From a virus: DNA of 64,000 bases. Under the pieces are notes generated by a model. It was not told the origin of the DNA. It saw only the letters and a list, made by a program, of their open reading frames with translations, and searched no databases. Of this stretch, positions 39,878 to 48,464 are shown piece after piece. A program made the translations under genes and the position numbers. The DNA is taken from positions 1-64,000 of IMG/VR virus record IMGVR_UViG_3300020122_000503. One strand, written 5' to 3'. Each line of letters starts with the position of its first letter. The first letter of the stretch is position 1.

Positions 39878-41509
39878 ATGGACGTCGGCTTGGGCGGTAG
39901 CCCCACACGGAGGTTCGGTCCGTACCCGGGCACTCTCGGCTTCGTCGGCGCCCCCGCAGTGAAGTACGTGGGCGACAAGCTCTGGCCGAACCAGAGCCTT
40001 CACATCAACGAAGGTCTCAAATCTCGGAACGGTCGCGTCCGAGTCGTTCTTCAAAGCGACGGCAACTGCGTCCTCTATGGCGACAACCAACCGCTCTGGT
40101 GGACCGGCGCGCGCCCTGACGTAAAAATCGCCACGATGCAAGGGGACGGTAACTTCGTCCTCAACCCTGGCGCCGTGTGGGCTTCCGATACATCGGGCCA
40201 CCCTGGCGGCTACCTCTTCTTGCAAGACGACGCGAACCTCGTTCTCTATTGGCGTGTCGGCGGGAGCGCGCTCTGGTCGAGTCAGACTGCCGGCTTCAGT
40301 TACTACGGCGGCCCCGGGAAACCGATCACGCTCGACGACGTGCTAGAGGTTGCGAGCGATGTGGTGTCCGCCGCAGAGGTGGTGGTTTCGTTCGTTCCAG
40401 TCATCGGCACCGGCATCAACGCAGCCATCGCTGCCGGCGTCGCGCTCGCCAAGGGCGCGAACATCGACGACGCCTTCATCGAAGGAGCGAAGAACGCGCT
40501 CCCGGGCGGTCCCGTCGCAGCGCAGGCCCTCGACGCCGGCATCGCCGCAGTCAAAGCAATCGCACAAGGCAAAAGCATCGGCGACATTGGACTCGCCGCA
40601 GCACGCGAGGCAATCCCGAGCGACGTGGGAAAGAAGGCCTTCGACGTGGGCGTCGCACTCGCACACGGTCAGAACGTGCAGCAGGCGATCATCAGCGGCG
40701 CCGCAAGTCTCGCGGCGAACGCGCTTGCGCCCCTCGCGTTGCCAGACTCTTTGCAAAACATCGCCAAATCTCTCCCACCGGAGACGACTCGTGTCGCGAC
40801 GGCGATCTTCAACCGGCCCGAGCTCCAAGGGAAGAGCGTCACGGAAATCGCCGCCGCAACGAAATCGGATCCGGCAACGGTCACGCAAGCCACCCAGGCC
40901 GTCGGATCTGCCTGGCAAGCGCTCGCATCGCTCACTCCCGCGCAGCAGAAAGCGCTCGCCGGCTGGGCTACGCTCTCGAAGCTCTCCCCCGATCAGCAAA
41001 AGGCGCTCGTCGCGCTCGCCAAAAAGAAGCCTCCGACCCTCCACGAGGCGAAGGCCGTGGCCGTGGCAGCCAAACCCAAACCCAAAACCAAGGCGCCGGT
41101 ATTGGTCGCCTCGAACACGCCCAAGAAGCCCACAGGAGCCACCATGAAAGCGTTCGGACCTTACCCGAAGTCAACCGGAGCGGTCAGCGCCCCACCGCCA
41201 CACGGCGGGCACCACGGCGGCGGAGGCCACCACGACGGCGGACACGGCGGAAGGGTCTTCCGTGGCGGCCGGCGCGTCCCCGGCTGGGGTTGGGGCGAGC
41301 AGTGGGCTACCGAGCTCGTCGTCACCGAGACCTGTCAGACGTGGAGCGATCCCGTCTCGATGCCGATTTCGATGCAGACAGCGGCGAAGGTCGCGGTCGG
41401 CGCTTCGGGCGGTCGCCCGACGACGCTCCGGGGCGACGACGGCAGGCTCTACCAACTCGAGCTCGTGAGAGGCGTCATCATCGCGCGTGTGTGCGTCGCG
41501 TCCGCTTGA
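39878..41509 (+). CDS. Large virion protein with bulb-type lectin domain
   Basis: The 543-residue protein has an N-terminal B-lectin (mannose-binding GNA-like) domain with three characteristic repeats (LQSDGNCVLYGDNQPLWW, MQGDGNFVLN, LQDDANLVLYWR). An amphipathic/hydrophobic helical region (FVPVIGTGINAAIAAGVALAKG) and a long helical part follow, with LASLTPAQQKALAGWATLSK repeats. A His/Gly-rich linker (GGHHGGGGHHDGGHGG) and a C-terminal domain (ELVVTETCQTW) close it. The lectin may bind host glycans. The hydrophobic part could insert in membranes. Confidence 0.65.
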   Translation: MDVGLGGSPTRRFGPYPGTLGFVGAPAVKYVGDKLWPNQSLHINEGLKSRNGRVRVVLQSDGNCVLYGDNQPLWWTGARPDVKIATMQGDGNFVLNPGAVWASDTSGHPGGYLFLQDDANLVLYWRVGGSALWSSQTAGFSYYGGPGKPITLDDVLEVASDVVSAAEVVVSFVPVIGTGINAAIAAGVALAKGANIDDAFIEGAKNALPGGPVAAQALDAGIAAVKAIAQGKSIGDIGLAAAREAIPSDVGKKAFDVGVALAHGQNVQQAIISGAASLAANALAPLALPDSLQNIAKSLPPETTRVATAIFNRPELQGKSVTEIAAATKSDPATVTQATQAVGSAWQALASLTPAQQKALAGWATLSKLSPDQQKALVALAKKKPPTLHEAKAVAVAAKPKPKTKAPVLVASNTPKKPTGATMKAFGPYPKSTGAVSAPPPHGGHHGGGGHHDGGHGGRVFRGGRRVPGWGWGEQWATELVVTETCQTWSDPVSMPISMQTAAKVAVGASGGRPTTLRGDDGRLYQLELVRGVIIARVCVASA

Positions 41510-41515
41510 GGACGC

Positions 41516-41689
41516 ATGCTCTACTACGTGTACGGGCTAATCGACGGCGAGTGGCAGCCGATAGACGGAAAATGGCTTGAGCTCGGCGAGTCGCAAATAT
41601 CGACGAGCCTCGCTTACCAAAGAGGCGCCAAAACGGTCGGCATGTACACCTGGAACGGCACTAACATGACGTGGAGCACAGGCATATGA
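41516..41689 (+). CDS. Small aromatic-rich protein (57 aa)
   Basis: A 57-codon frame starts six bases after the lectin protein's stop and ends overlapping the next ATG (ATGA), which supports translation. It has YYVYGLIDGEWQPIDGKW and GMYTWNGTNMTWS, echoing the 39585 protein. No function can be assigned. Confidence 0.55.
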   Translation: MLYYVYGLIDGEWQPIDGKWLELGESQISTSLAYQRGAKTVGMYTWNGTNMTWSTGI

Positions 41690-42006
41690 GCCGAAAGAAG
41701 CACCTCCCCGGCTGGTTTCCGTTCGCGCTCGGCGCCGCGGCCGTGACGGCGCTCTTCGCGGGCGCAAGATCGGGCTGGAGGCTCTCGAGCTCGAAACCGG
41801 CACCCACACCGCCTACGCCCCAGACCGGCGTACTCGGCGCCTGGGGGCCCGTCATCACGCGCATGTCGCGTGACATGGATCACGCAGGACGATCTGCGGT
41901 TCACGGCTCAGGCGGTCGACCTCGGAAGGTGCTCGCGCCGGACGGCACTACGTACCTTTTCGCGATCGAAAACGGCACACTAACCGCACGGCCCCAAGTC
42001 GCTTGA
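41686..42006 (+). CDS. Membrane-anchored hypothetical protein
   Basis: The 106-residue protein starts at ATG 41686 (overlap with previous stop), with a TM helix (WFPFALGAAAVTALFAGARSG) and then a Pro-rich linker and a beta-hairpin-like end (KVLAPDGTTYLFAIENGTLTA). It is last in the plus-strand block, and its 3' end overlaps a small minus-strand frame. Confidence 0.6.
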   Translation: MSRKKHLPGWFPFALGAAAVTALFAGARSGWRLSSSKPAPTPPTPQTGVLGAWGPVITRMSRDMDHAGRSAVHGSGGRPRKVLAPDGTTYLFAIENGTLTARPQVA

Positions 42007-42082
42007 ACTGCCAAACGGTGTAGAGCGCGAAGATCGATAAGGCGAGAGCGCCTACGGCTTCTTGGACGCGGCGAACGATCAC
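41948..42082 (-). CDS. Putative small membrane peptide (44 aa)
   Basis: GTG 42082 overlaps the stop of the upstream gene (GTGA) and the peptide has one helix (VGALALSIFALYTVWQFKR) followed by a basic tail. It overlaps the plus-strand gene by 59 bases, which weakens the case, but the coupling is of the kind seen at nearly every real junction here. Confidence 0.4.
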   Translation of the reverse strand: MIVRRVQEAVGALALSIFALYTVWQFKRLGAVRLVCRFRSRKGT

Positions 42083-42456
42083 GAGAAGAGTGCCTTAGCT
42101 AGAAGCTTCTCCAATTCGCCAAGCGCTTCTTCGTGATTTTTTCCGGCCGCTTCCGGGCCGTCGTCTTCAGGATCGTCACTCGAGGCTCGCGCGTGCACCA
42201 TGCCGTCTTCGCCGAGCTCGGTGATGATGAAGCGCACGGTAGGCGGCTTTCCGGCAAGCCAAGCGTCTACGGCTTTGGGGCGTCGAAGTATCTGTAGTTC
42301 TGCGGCGAGCTTTGTGCACCGCACGCACATACACGGCTGGTTTGGACAAATGCGGACCATCTCTCGACGCACGTCCTCATCCGAGTGCGCTCCGGTCCAA
42401 CCGTTTTCCGCGGAATAAAAAGGCGGATCGCTCCAGTCAGTCTTTACTTCTCCCAC
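42079..42456 (-). CDS. Hypothetical protein with Cys pair
   Basis: The 125-residue protein contains CPNQPCMCVRCTK, four Cys in ten residues, of the kind that binds zinc, followed by a mixed alpha/beta region (AVDAWLAGKPPTVRFIITEL). Its stop overlaps the small membrane peptide and its start overlaps the next gene by 13 bases. No family is recognised. Confidence 0.55.
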   Translation of the reverse strand: MGEVKTDWSDPPFYSAENGWTGAHSDEDVRREMVRICPNQPCMCVRCTKLAAELQILRRPKAVDAWLAGKPPTVRFIITELGEDGMVHARASSDDPEDDGPEAAGKNHEEALGELEKLLAKALFS

Positions 42457-42791
42457 GGCAAAATCCCCTTCGCCTTCTCGCGCATCTCCGCCTGACGCTC
42501 CGGCGAGAGCTTCGAAAAGAGGTTCTCGACCTTCTCGTCTGGCGCTGCGCGCTTTCGAAGATCGGCCGTCTGCCAGATGTCTTTGATCTTCGCGCGCTGC
42601 TTCTCGGTGAACTCGAGCGTGTCGTCGTGCTGCTGCCGCACGCTCTTGATGAAGTTCTTCTCCCAGTCAGAAAAGTGAATACCACCTCGCTCGGGCGGCA
42701 CATCGACGAGCTCTTCGAGATCGGCGAGTTGCTTCAACGCTACGGTGTCTTTGCGGAGCTCGAGGACGGTCGGGTGGTTGTCGATGGTCAT
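42444..42791 (-). CDS. Hypothetical helical protein
   Basis: This encodes 115 residues, charged and helical, with a conserved-looking middle (HFSDWEKNFIKSVRQQHDDT, FTEKQRAKIKDIWQ). It is typical of small phage DNA-metabolism proteins of the kind found with helicases. ATG 42791 overlaps the stop of the HerA-like ATPase (ATGA). Role unknown. Confidence 0.55.
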   Translation of the reverse strand: MTIDNHPTVLELRKDTVALKQLADLEELVDVPPERGGIHFSDWEKNFIKSVRQQHDDTLEFTEKQRAKIKDIWQTADLRKRAAPDEKVENLFSKLSPERQAEMREKAKGILPWEK

Positions 42792-44522
42792 TCTGAAAGC
42801 TCCTCTGAAAGCCGAAGCTCCCCACGCCCTTCGACGAGCTCCAACGTTCGAAGTCTCGACAGGTACGTCGAGAACGTTCCGCTCCTGTGACTGATCCCTG
42901 CGGCTTCTCCGAGTTCTTCGTTCGTTAGCGGTCCTTGTACGTCGGCAAGAACGGCGAGCATGCGACTCGCCCCGCCCTTGAGCTCACGAAGCCAGTACTC
43001 GACCAGGTCTCGCCCTTCTGGGAGCGGGTTCCAGTGTCCGAGCGCCAAGAGCCCCGCATCCGTTATCGACCGCTTCTCTCCAACGTCGACGATCCATCCT
43101 TCTGAGCGCCCACGCGACAGGTACGTCGAGAAAGTACCCGAACGCGACGACAGGCCTGCGCGTACGCCGAGCTGTCGATTGGTGAGACCCTGCGGGCGCT
43201 GCGCGAGCGCGATCATCATCCGACGAAGGCCACCGCCTACGGGCGACGCACCGTTCGTCGTACCGTTCGACTTCTGGTATTCGGTAATCGCCGCCTGAGT
43301 CTTAGGCCCAACAATCACCGGCTTGGCAGGCACGCCTACGACGCGCTGGAACGTAGACACGGCCGAGCTACTTTTGGCTTTCGCCAGCGTCTTCCTCAAG
43401 TCTTCGTTGTGAATTACCTCTTCGTCGACGAGCACGTTGATTGCTGCCTCTTCCGTGGCACGGAACGCACGCTTCAACTCGTCGGACAGACGGCGGCGTA
43501 TGCGTTTCCAATCAACACGCGCCGGCACCTCGTGGATCTTGTTTTTAACGACGATCACTTGTTTGGCTGCGGTCTTCTTCGCTAGCCCCTTCTCGAGCTC
43601 GGCGATCCGCTTTCGAAGTTCCTTCGGGTCTTCAGCCTTCGAGCGCTCGATGGTTGCGGCCATCTCCTTCTCGAGCCCTCTCAGATCAATCGGTCGGAGC
43701 GCCTTCCGTTTGAACTTCTTGTCCCCGACCTTCGGCGTTCGCGACGTGTCGAGGCTCTCGATCGGCAAGATGTGCACGACCTTCGAGACCTTTAGCCACT
43801 GCGGGCTCCACACGTGCGGCGCACCGACCTCGAGCCGAGGAAGAATGTCCTCGAGCTTCTCTTCGGCACCCTTGTCGTTGAGCCAGTACTGAAGCGCCTT
43901 CCGCTCGTGCGGGCCGTTCATCTGAAACGCGAAGACGCACTCGGCTTGGTTGAGCGCCTTCTTCGAGATCTCCTGCGGACGCTGTGAAATGAAGCTCATT
44001 CCGATGCCGTGAGGACGCCCCTGCTTCGCGAGCCGCTGAAAACTCGTGAAGCATTTGCTCTTCGCCTCGTTGCTGGTTTTCGGGGACGAAGTCCTGGCAC
44101 TCCTCGAGCACCAGGTGCACGGCGCTCGGCGAGCTCTTCTTTCGAAAGAAGAACCGCTCTGCAAACGCTGTCGCGAACCGCGTGCGTTCGGCGTCGCGCA
44201 TCTGGCTCACATCGAGCACCACGCTCGTTCGCTTGTCGACGATCACGTCGGCAACGAGAGCGCCGCCCGTAGGCTCGAGAGGGATGTCGCCGTAAAGACC
44301 TCCGAACACAGGGATGTTGAACGCCTTCTTCCCGAGTCGGAGACCCGCCCACGCACACGAGCCGTCGAGGATCACGACCTGCACGTTCGCATGGAGCATC
44401 TGCTCGACGAAACGTTTGCAACCGAAAGTCTTTCCGCTCCCCGTCCGACCGAGCCACGTGATCTTCTGTGTGACGGCATCTAGCGGCAGGTTGAGCTCAC
44501 GGGCGATTCGAAACGATCTCAT
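42788..44522 (-). CDS. HerA/FtsK-type ATPase with tandem winged-helix domains (frameshifted)
   Basis: The product is about 577 residues if joined. The N-terminal half has a Walker A (LGRTGSGKTF), then VVLDVSQM and a Walker B (VHLVLEECQDF). The frame continues after 44043 with FQRLAKQGRPHGIGMSFISQRP (sensor) and ECVFAFQMNGPHERKAL, so the two halves are one gene separated by one extra T in a T-run (44040-44043). The C-terminus has two copies of a winged-helix unit with SSRSGTFSTYLSR/SHRSGTFSTYLSR. HerA-type ATPases package DNA in internal-membrane viruses; translocase or helicase roles are also possible. Confidence 0.75.
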
Positions 44523-44956
44523 GATGCGTCTTTCTTTTCTGTTTGTCTGCGAGCCATCTCTTGAGCAGCCAAGTCGGTGATGGCTCCGAGCGGATCCGCC
44601 AAGAGCCCGAGTATTGTCTTCGTCGCGTCGGGCAAGTCACTCGCATAGAGCTCCCTTCGAAATCGGCGGCGTTCTTCGAGCTCCGTCAGAAGCGCCGTGC
44701 CGCGTGCTATCAGCTTGTCGAAGCGCCGCGCTTGACGAGCCTTCATCCTGGCTTTGCGTACGCGCTTGGCGCGGCTCACGGGACCGCCTTCCAGGTCACG
44801 TACACGTTGCGATCGTCGAAGGTGACGGTCGCACACCGGGAGCTCTTTCTTCAGCGCGCGCCAAAGCTGCTTCGGCTTTGGGTGGTTGATGGTGACCTTC
44901 GGCTGCGTCGCGAGGGCGATGCGGACTTGGGTAGTGAGATCGCGGAGGGAGATCAT
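44519..44956 (-). CDS. Hypothetical basic protein
   Basis: The 145-residue protein has an N-terminal helix, an Arg/Lys-rich middle (SRAKRVRKARMKARQARRFD) and a helical C-terminus (TKTILGLLADPLGAITDLAAQ). The basic patch suggests nucleic-acid binding. It is coupled to the ATPase gene by ATGA, so it may be its partner. No family is recognised. Confidence 0.55.
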   Translation of the reverse strand: MISLRDLTTQVRIALATQPKVTINHPKPKQLWRALKKELPVCDRHLRRSQRVRDLEGGPVSRAKRVRKARMKARQARRFDKLIARGTALLTELEERRRFRRELYASDLPDATKTILGLLADPLGAITDLAAQEMARRQTEKKDAS

Positions 44957-45309
44957 CGAGGCGCCTTTTGCGCATCACGACTCGACTGCGCCACGCGCAC
45001 ATTCAATTCAGCCGCTCTATTGTCGCCACCAGGACTGTCGTCGGGATGCCAAGTCGCCGCTAATCCCCACTTGATGAAAAGATCCTCCAGCGTAAATTCG
45101 CCGTTCTGTCTCACGTGAGCGACATCGACAAGAAATTCGCTCGCCTCACGATCCATTCCCTTGAGTTGATTGACACGCAAGTAATCACGCGCCGTGGACA
45201 ACGGACGACGATGATCCAGAAAACGACCTCGAAGCACAGTCGAGTAAAGACGGAACCAGAGGTGTCGAAAAAACTCCTCTTCCTCCTGAGCGTTGAGACG
45301 TTTTTTCAT
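44953..45309 (-). CDS. Hypothetical protein
   Basis: The 118-residue product (MKKRLNAQEEEEFFRHLWFR) is helical, with FLVDVAHVRQNGEFTLEDLF later. Its ATG (45309) overlaps the recombinase stop. The reading frame continues upstream but that part is a shadow of the recombinase. Function unknown; its genes-in-chain position suggests cotranscription with the recombinase. Confidence 0.55.
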   Translation of the reverse strand: MKKRLNAQEEEEFFRHLWFRLYSTVLRGRFLDHRRPLSTARDYLRVNQLKGMDREASEFLVDVAHVRQNGEFTLEDLFIKWGLAATWHPDDSPGGDNRAAELNVRVAQSSRDAQKAPR

Positions 45310-46415
45310 TTCGGTTCTTCCTTCTTTTTCGCTAACCCTTTCGTCGGATTGTTCTCGAACGGCGTCGCGTGCTCGATGTAGCCGCGCGCCACTTTCTCGC
45401 TCACCCAACCGCCCTGACGCATGATGTCTCGTTGTGCCGTACCTTTCTGAGCGAACGTGGTAGCGGCTCCTCGACGCAAACTGTGGCTGGCGAAACGACG
45501 CACCAAGAGCACACACGACTCGCATTCAGAAATCTCGCGCATCGACTTGTGTCCGTGGTCCGGATTCGCTGCGAGACGTTTGACGAGCCGCGAGACAGTG
45601 CGTTCACTGATCGGAAAAATCAGATCGTCGGGCTTGAACCGGTTGAGCCGAAAGTGCTCTTGGAGCGCCTTCATCGGGCAAACCACCTCGTCCTCCTGCG
45701 CGTAGCTGACCGCGTCGCGCCCCTCTTTGATCTGGTCCGTCTTGCTGCTCGGGAGATAAACCATGATCCCGTTCGAGCGCTCATGATCCTCGACCCAGGA
45801 TCCGTCTTCTTCGACCTTTACGAACCTGACGTGCTCTCGTCGAATGGCGACCAGGTTGGCGCTCCGGAGCGCACAGAACCATCCGACGGTCAGCATCGCT
45901 CGGTTTCGAACGCCCTCGGCATCGGCTCCTAGACGCGCGCAGACGTCGATCAGTACCTTGATTCCGAGCGGCGCCTTCTTGGTTTGCTTCACCCCCACCG
46001 TGTTCCTGATCCCCTTGAGCGTCTGACGCACGACCCGGGCGTTCCGTACGAAATCGAGGCCGGCCTCATCGTGGTAGTGCCCGGCGGCCGAGAGAAAGCG
46101 CGATATGCTCGAAACGCTGTAGCCCTCGGCAGCGAGCCAGCTCAGGTGGGCCGCCACGACCTCCGGTGGCGCAGGGAGGAAAGGGGCCCGGTTGGCCGTC
46201 GCCCAGGCTTGGAAGCGCGCCCAATCGCCTGCGTAGCCCCTCCGGGTGTTGTTGGCCCTGGACTGCCGCTGGAACTCCTGGGAGCGCCGGAGGTCCGCCA
46301 CGAGGCCGGGAGACAGCCCGTCCGGCTGGGCAACGACGAGATCGGCGGTGAACGCCTTCGGTTCGTCATCGTTTTTTCCAGTGTCGCCGTTACCCGCCAC
46401 GGTTTGTCCGATCAT
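45306..46415 (-). CDS. Tyrosine recombinase / integrase
   Basis: The 369-residue protein has a SAM-like core-binding domain (about 45-140, RANNTRRGYAGDWARFQAW) and a catalytic domain with Arg184 (CALRSANLV), Lys225 (SKTDQ), His311/Arg314 (HSLRRG), Trp337 in GGW and Tyr346 (GYIEHA). All catalytic residues are present. It is XerC/D-like rather than lambda-like in size. A lox-like inverted repeat spans its start codon and direct repeats lie beyond. Integration into the host chromosome or resolution of genome multimers is expected. Confidence 0.9.
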   Translation of the reverse strand: MIGQTVAGNGDTGKNDDEPKAFTADLVVAQPDGLSPGLVADLRRSQEFQRQSRANNTRRGYAGDWARFQAWATANRAPFLPAPPEVVAAHLSWLAAEGYSVSSISRFLSAAGHYHDEAGLDFVRNARVVRQTLKGIRNTVGVKQTKKAPLGIKVLIDVCARLGADAEGVRNRAMLTVGWFCALRSANLVAIRREHVRFVKVEEDGSWVEDHERSNGIMVYLPSSKTDQIKEGRDAVSYAQEDEVVCPMKALQEHFRLNRFKPDDLIFPISERTVSRLVKRLAANPDHGHKSMREISECESCVLLVRRFASHSLRRGAATTFAQKGTAQRDIMRQGGWVSEKVARGYIEHATPFENNPTKGLAKKKEEPK

Positions 46416-46433
46416 AAACCATTATCGGACAAA
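46403..46433. promoter_or_regulatory. Inverted repeat over the recombinase start (possible core site)
   Basis: TTTGTCCGAT and ATCGGACAAA form a 10-base perfect inverted repeat around 11 bases; with one mismatch the arms extend to 13 bases around a 5-base centre. The ATG of the recombinase (46415-46413) lies in this centre. It has the layout of a recombination core or an operator. Confidence 0.55.
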
Positions 46434-46495
46434 GCCTGCGCCGTCCAGAGCTTCGTATTCGAGCTGCAATCGCACTACGCCCGCGGCCCCATGCC

Positions 46496-46546
46496 CGGCT
46501 TTTCGGGTGGCTCTGATCCGGCTCTGGTGCGGCTTTTCGGGTGGCT
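46496..46546 (+). repeat. 17-bp direct repeats near the recombinase
   Basis: CGGCTTTTCGGGTGGCT occurs at 46496-46512 and 46530-46546, and a shorter variant GGCTTTCCGGGTGG overlaps the second. They lie in the 180-base gap between the recombinase and the next gene and could be arm sites for recombinase or an accessory factor. The region may also hold a promoter for the plus-strand gene, but I see no clear one. Confidence 0.5.
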
Positions 46547-46595
46547 TTCCGGGTGGACGTGTTACTCGACCACGATCGGGCGTACTCTCTGGGGC

Positions 46596-48134
46596 ATGTC
46601 GGATCAGCTAATTCTCGCGTGGACCGTCGACGTCGCAGGCAGCTCTTTCGGGCCAATTGAAGCGGCAACCGCGCTCGCAGCCGTTCCGCTCTACGTCGAT
46701 GCGACGACGGACCCCGTTCTAGGTCAGTACTTCGGGCTCACCGTCGAGAACGATGCGACGACGAACGACACGACGAGCGCGACGCGCACGCTGACCCTCA
46801 ACATGACGAGCGCGAACAGGCCCGAGGCGCCACCCCCGTTCCCCTGTCATCCGATCACGTCGACCCCGCCGACGCTCCCGTATCCGCTCCGTGCGAGAAA
46901 GGCGCTTCCCGGATCGTTCTTCGTGCAGACGGGCTCGGCGATTGTCGCGACGTCGGCAACGCAGCTTCCGTCACTGGTCGATGACGACGAGCTCGTCACT
47001 ATCCAGTTTCTTTCACAAGTAGGTGTGCCCTACGAAGCCGAAATCGTTGCGAGCGCGACGCAAATAGAAATCGATCCCCCGTTCACCGGCACGTCGGGGG
47101 AGACGGGTGCGTTCAAAGAATTCGCCGCGCCGTGTCCTCTCAACCGCGCGGCCGCCTACTCGAGCTCCGAGCTCGACACCGCCGGAGTTGCAACGATACC
47201 GCCGATCCCAGCGGGAGCGGGCGCACGAACAGTCGAGCTCACCTACAACGACTCGGCGGGGAACGGCCCCTTCACCGCGACCGCAACGCTCACGGGCAAA
47301 CGCCCCGCTCTCTTCAACTTCGGAGAGTCGTTCGGCTTGGACATCGCTGAGATCGTGAACCTCGTCGTCACGAGCACCGGTGGGTTCAACAACAGCATCG
47401 GGGAAATTACAGTCGTCGAACTATCGGACGCGCTCCCCGTTCTTCCACCGAACCTCCCGCTCGGAACGGGCGTCGGCGCCGCCGAGACGACGCGCGGCAA
47501 AGTCGGCGCCGTGCCCCCGCGTACGTTCAAGACGATGACCGACGACGCGCAGCTTCTCATCCTACGGCATCTCGCATACCTGCCGCCGAGCTTCTTTGCA
47601 CTCGCACAGCAGCAAGTATCAGCCCCTCAGCTCGAGGGCGATTTCATTGTCACGACCAAGTCCGTCGAGGTGTTCACGACGGTCGATCAGACAGGAGTTC
47701 TCAGCGAGGGCGACTTCATCGAGTTCGCGATACAGCCCGGCACGCTCTACCAGATCGCGGAGCTCACCGATCGGATCCTCACGCTCACGAGCGAGTTTTT
47801 GGGCATCGACACCAACAACACGGGGCTACTCAACACGCCGATGAACAACAGCGCTCAAACGAAGGGCAACATCGGAACGATCATCAACAGCCAGCCGACG
47901 GGCGCGCGGTCGCCGGCAATCGCAGGAACCCCGAGCAACGATCAACTCTCGGGACCGCTTGGAGGGTTCGTGGCGCCTGGAGTTGCTGAGCCGCCACCGA
48001 ACCCGCCACTCGCTCCGGCGACAATGACGCCGCCAACCACTGCTCCGGCATTCCTCTCGGACCTATTCACGCGAACGATTCAGCTCGCGCTCGCCGGGGT
48101 GCCAATCAAGGCGCAACCGATCACGTTCGCATGA
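46596..48134 (+). CDS. Large beta-rich virion-like protein
   Basis: The 512-residue protein from ATG 46596 is beta-rich (DQLILAWTVDVAGSSFGPIE, ATRTLTLNMTSANRPEAPPP), with several Pro/Ser loops. It has repeated strand pairs such as FIVTTKSVEVFTTVDQTGVL and no membrane segment. No catalytic motif is visible. The frame extends upstream into the recombinase region; the chosen ATG is the first that gives a natural N-terminus. Possibly a spike or baseplate-like structure. Confidence 0.6.
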   Translation: MSDQLILAWTVDVAGSSFGPIEAATALAAVPLYVDATTDPVLGQYFGLTVENDATTNDTTSATRTLTLNMTSANRPEAPPPFPCHPITSTPPTLPYPLRARKALPGSFFVQTGSAIVATSATQLPSLVDDDELVTIQFLSQVGVPYEAEIVASATQIEIDPPFTGTSGETGAFKEFAAPCPLNRAAAYSSSELDTAGVATIPPIPAGAGARTVELTYNDSAGNGPFTATATLTGKRPALFNFGESFGLDIAEIVNLVVTSTGGFNNSIGEITVVELSDALPVLPPNLPLGTGVGAAETTRGKVGAVPPRTFKTMTDDAQLLILRHLAYLPPSFFALAQQQVSAPQLEGDFIVTTKSVEVFTTVDQTGVLSEGDFIEFAIQPGTLYQIAELTDRILTLTSEFLGIDTNNTGLLNTPMNNSAQTKGNIGTIINSQPTGARSPAIAGTPSNDQLSGPLGGFVAPGVAEPPPNPPLAPATMTPPTTAPAFLSDLFTRTIQLALAGVPIKAQPITFA

Positions 48135-48316
48135 AAGAGCGACTCAGCCGGATGCTCGAAGCGGCGCACCGTATGCGCTTCGACGCGCCGCCTAGAGAGT
48201 TCTGGGCCGCGCTCGACGCTAATTCACTCCGGGCGGGGTCGGCTTCACAAGCGGCACGAGCTCGCGCGTCTTCTTGTAAGTGTCACGAGCAAGTAGAACG
48301 AACTCGTCCTCGGTAG
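48131..48316 (+). CDS. Possible small protein (61 aa)
   Basis: It begins with ATGA coupling and MKERLSRMLEAAHRMRFDAP, which looks natural, but from codon 36 on it overlaps the 3' end of a minus-strand gene. The last 25 residues are Arg/Ser/Ala-rich and probably unselected. Translation is plausible, function unknown. Confidence 0.4.
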   Translation: MKERLSRMLEAAHRMRFDAPPREFWAALDANSLRAGSASQAARARASSCKCHEQVERTRPR

Positions 48317-48464
48317 CTCTCCGTTCGGTGTGCATGACGCAAAAAGCGTCGGCTAGCGCGACCGCGGACGTGAGCAAAACTTTCGCTCGAACGGGCGCAC
48401 CTAGATCTTGGAATTCATCTAAGAGTTCTAGGACGCGCTTCATGTAATCGTCTTCTCGTTTCAC
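48219..48464 (-). CDS. Hypothetical protein (81 aa)
   Basis: The GTG start (48464) overlaps the ThyX stop. The product is helical (MKRVLELLDEFQDLG, KVLLTSAVALADAFCVMH), and ends TRELVPLVKPTPPGVN. No family is recognised. It is the last gene of the nucleotide-metabolism block. Confidence 0.6.
   Translation of the reverse strand: MKREDDYMKRVLELLDEFQDLGAPVRAKVLLTSAVALADAFCVMHTERRATEDEFVLLARDTYKKTRELVPLVKPTPPGVN

Noticed and set aside
42788-44522. Calling the P-loop ATPase a terminase
   Set aside because: The VLEECQD Walker B and SQRP sensor match HerA/FtsK-type enzymes and there is no nuclease domain; the C-terminal winged helices are also atypical.
45984-48134. 716-codon version of the 46.6 kb virion-like protein
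   Set aside because: The upstream part is the complement of the recombinase and has no homology-like features; ATG 46596 fits better.
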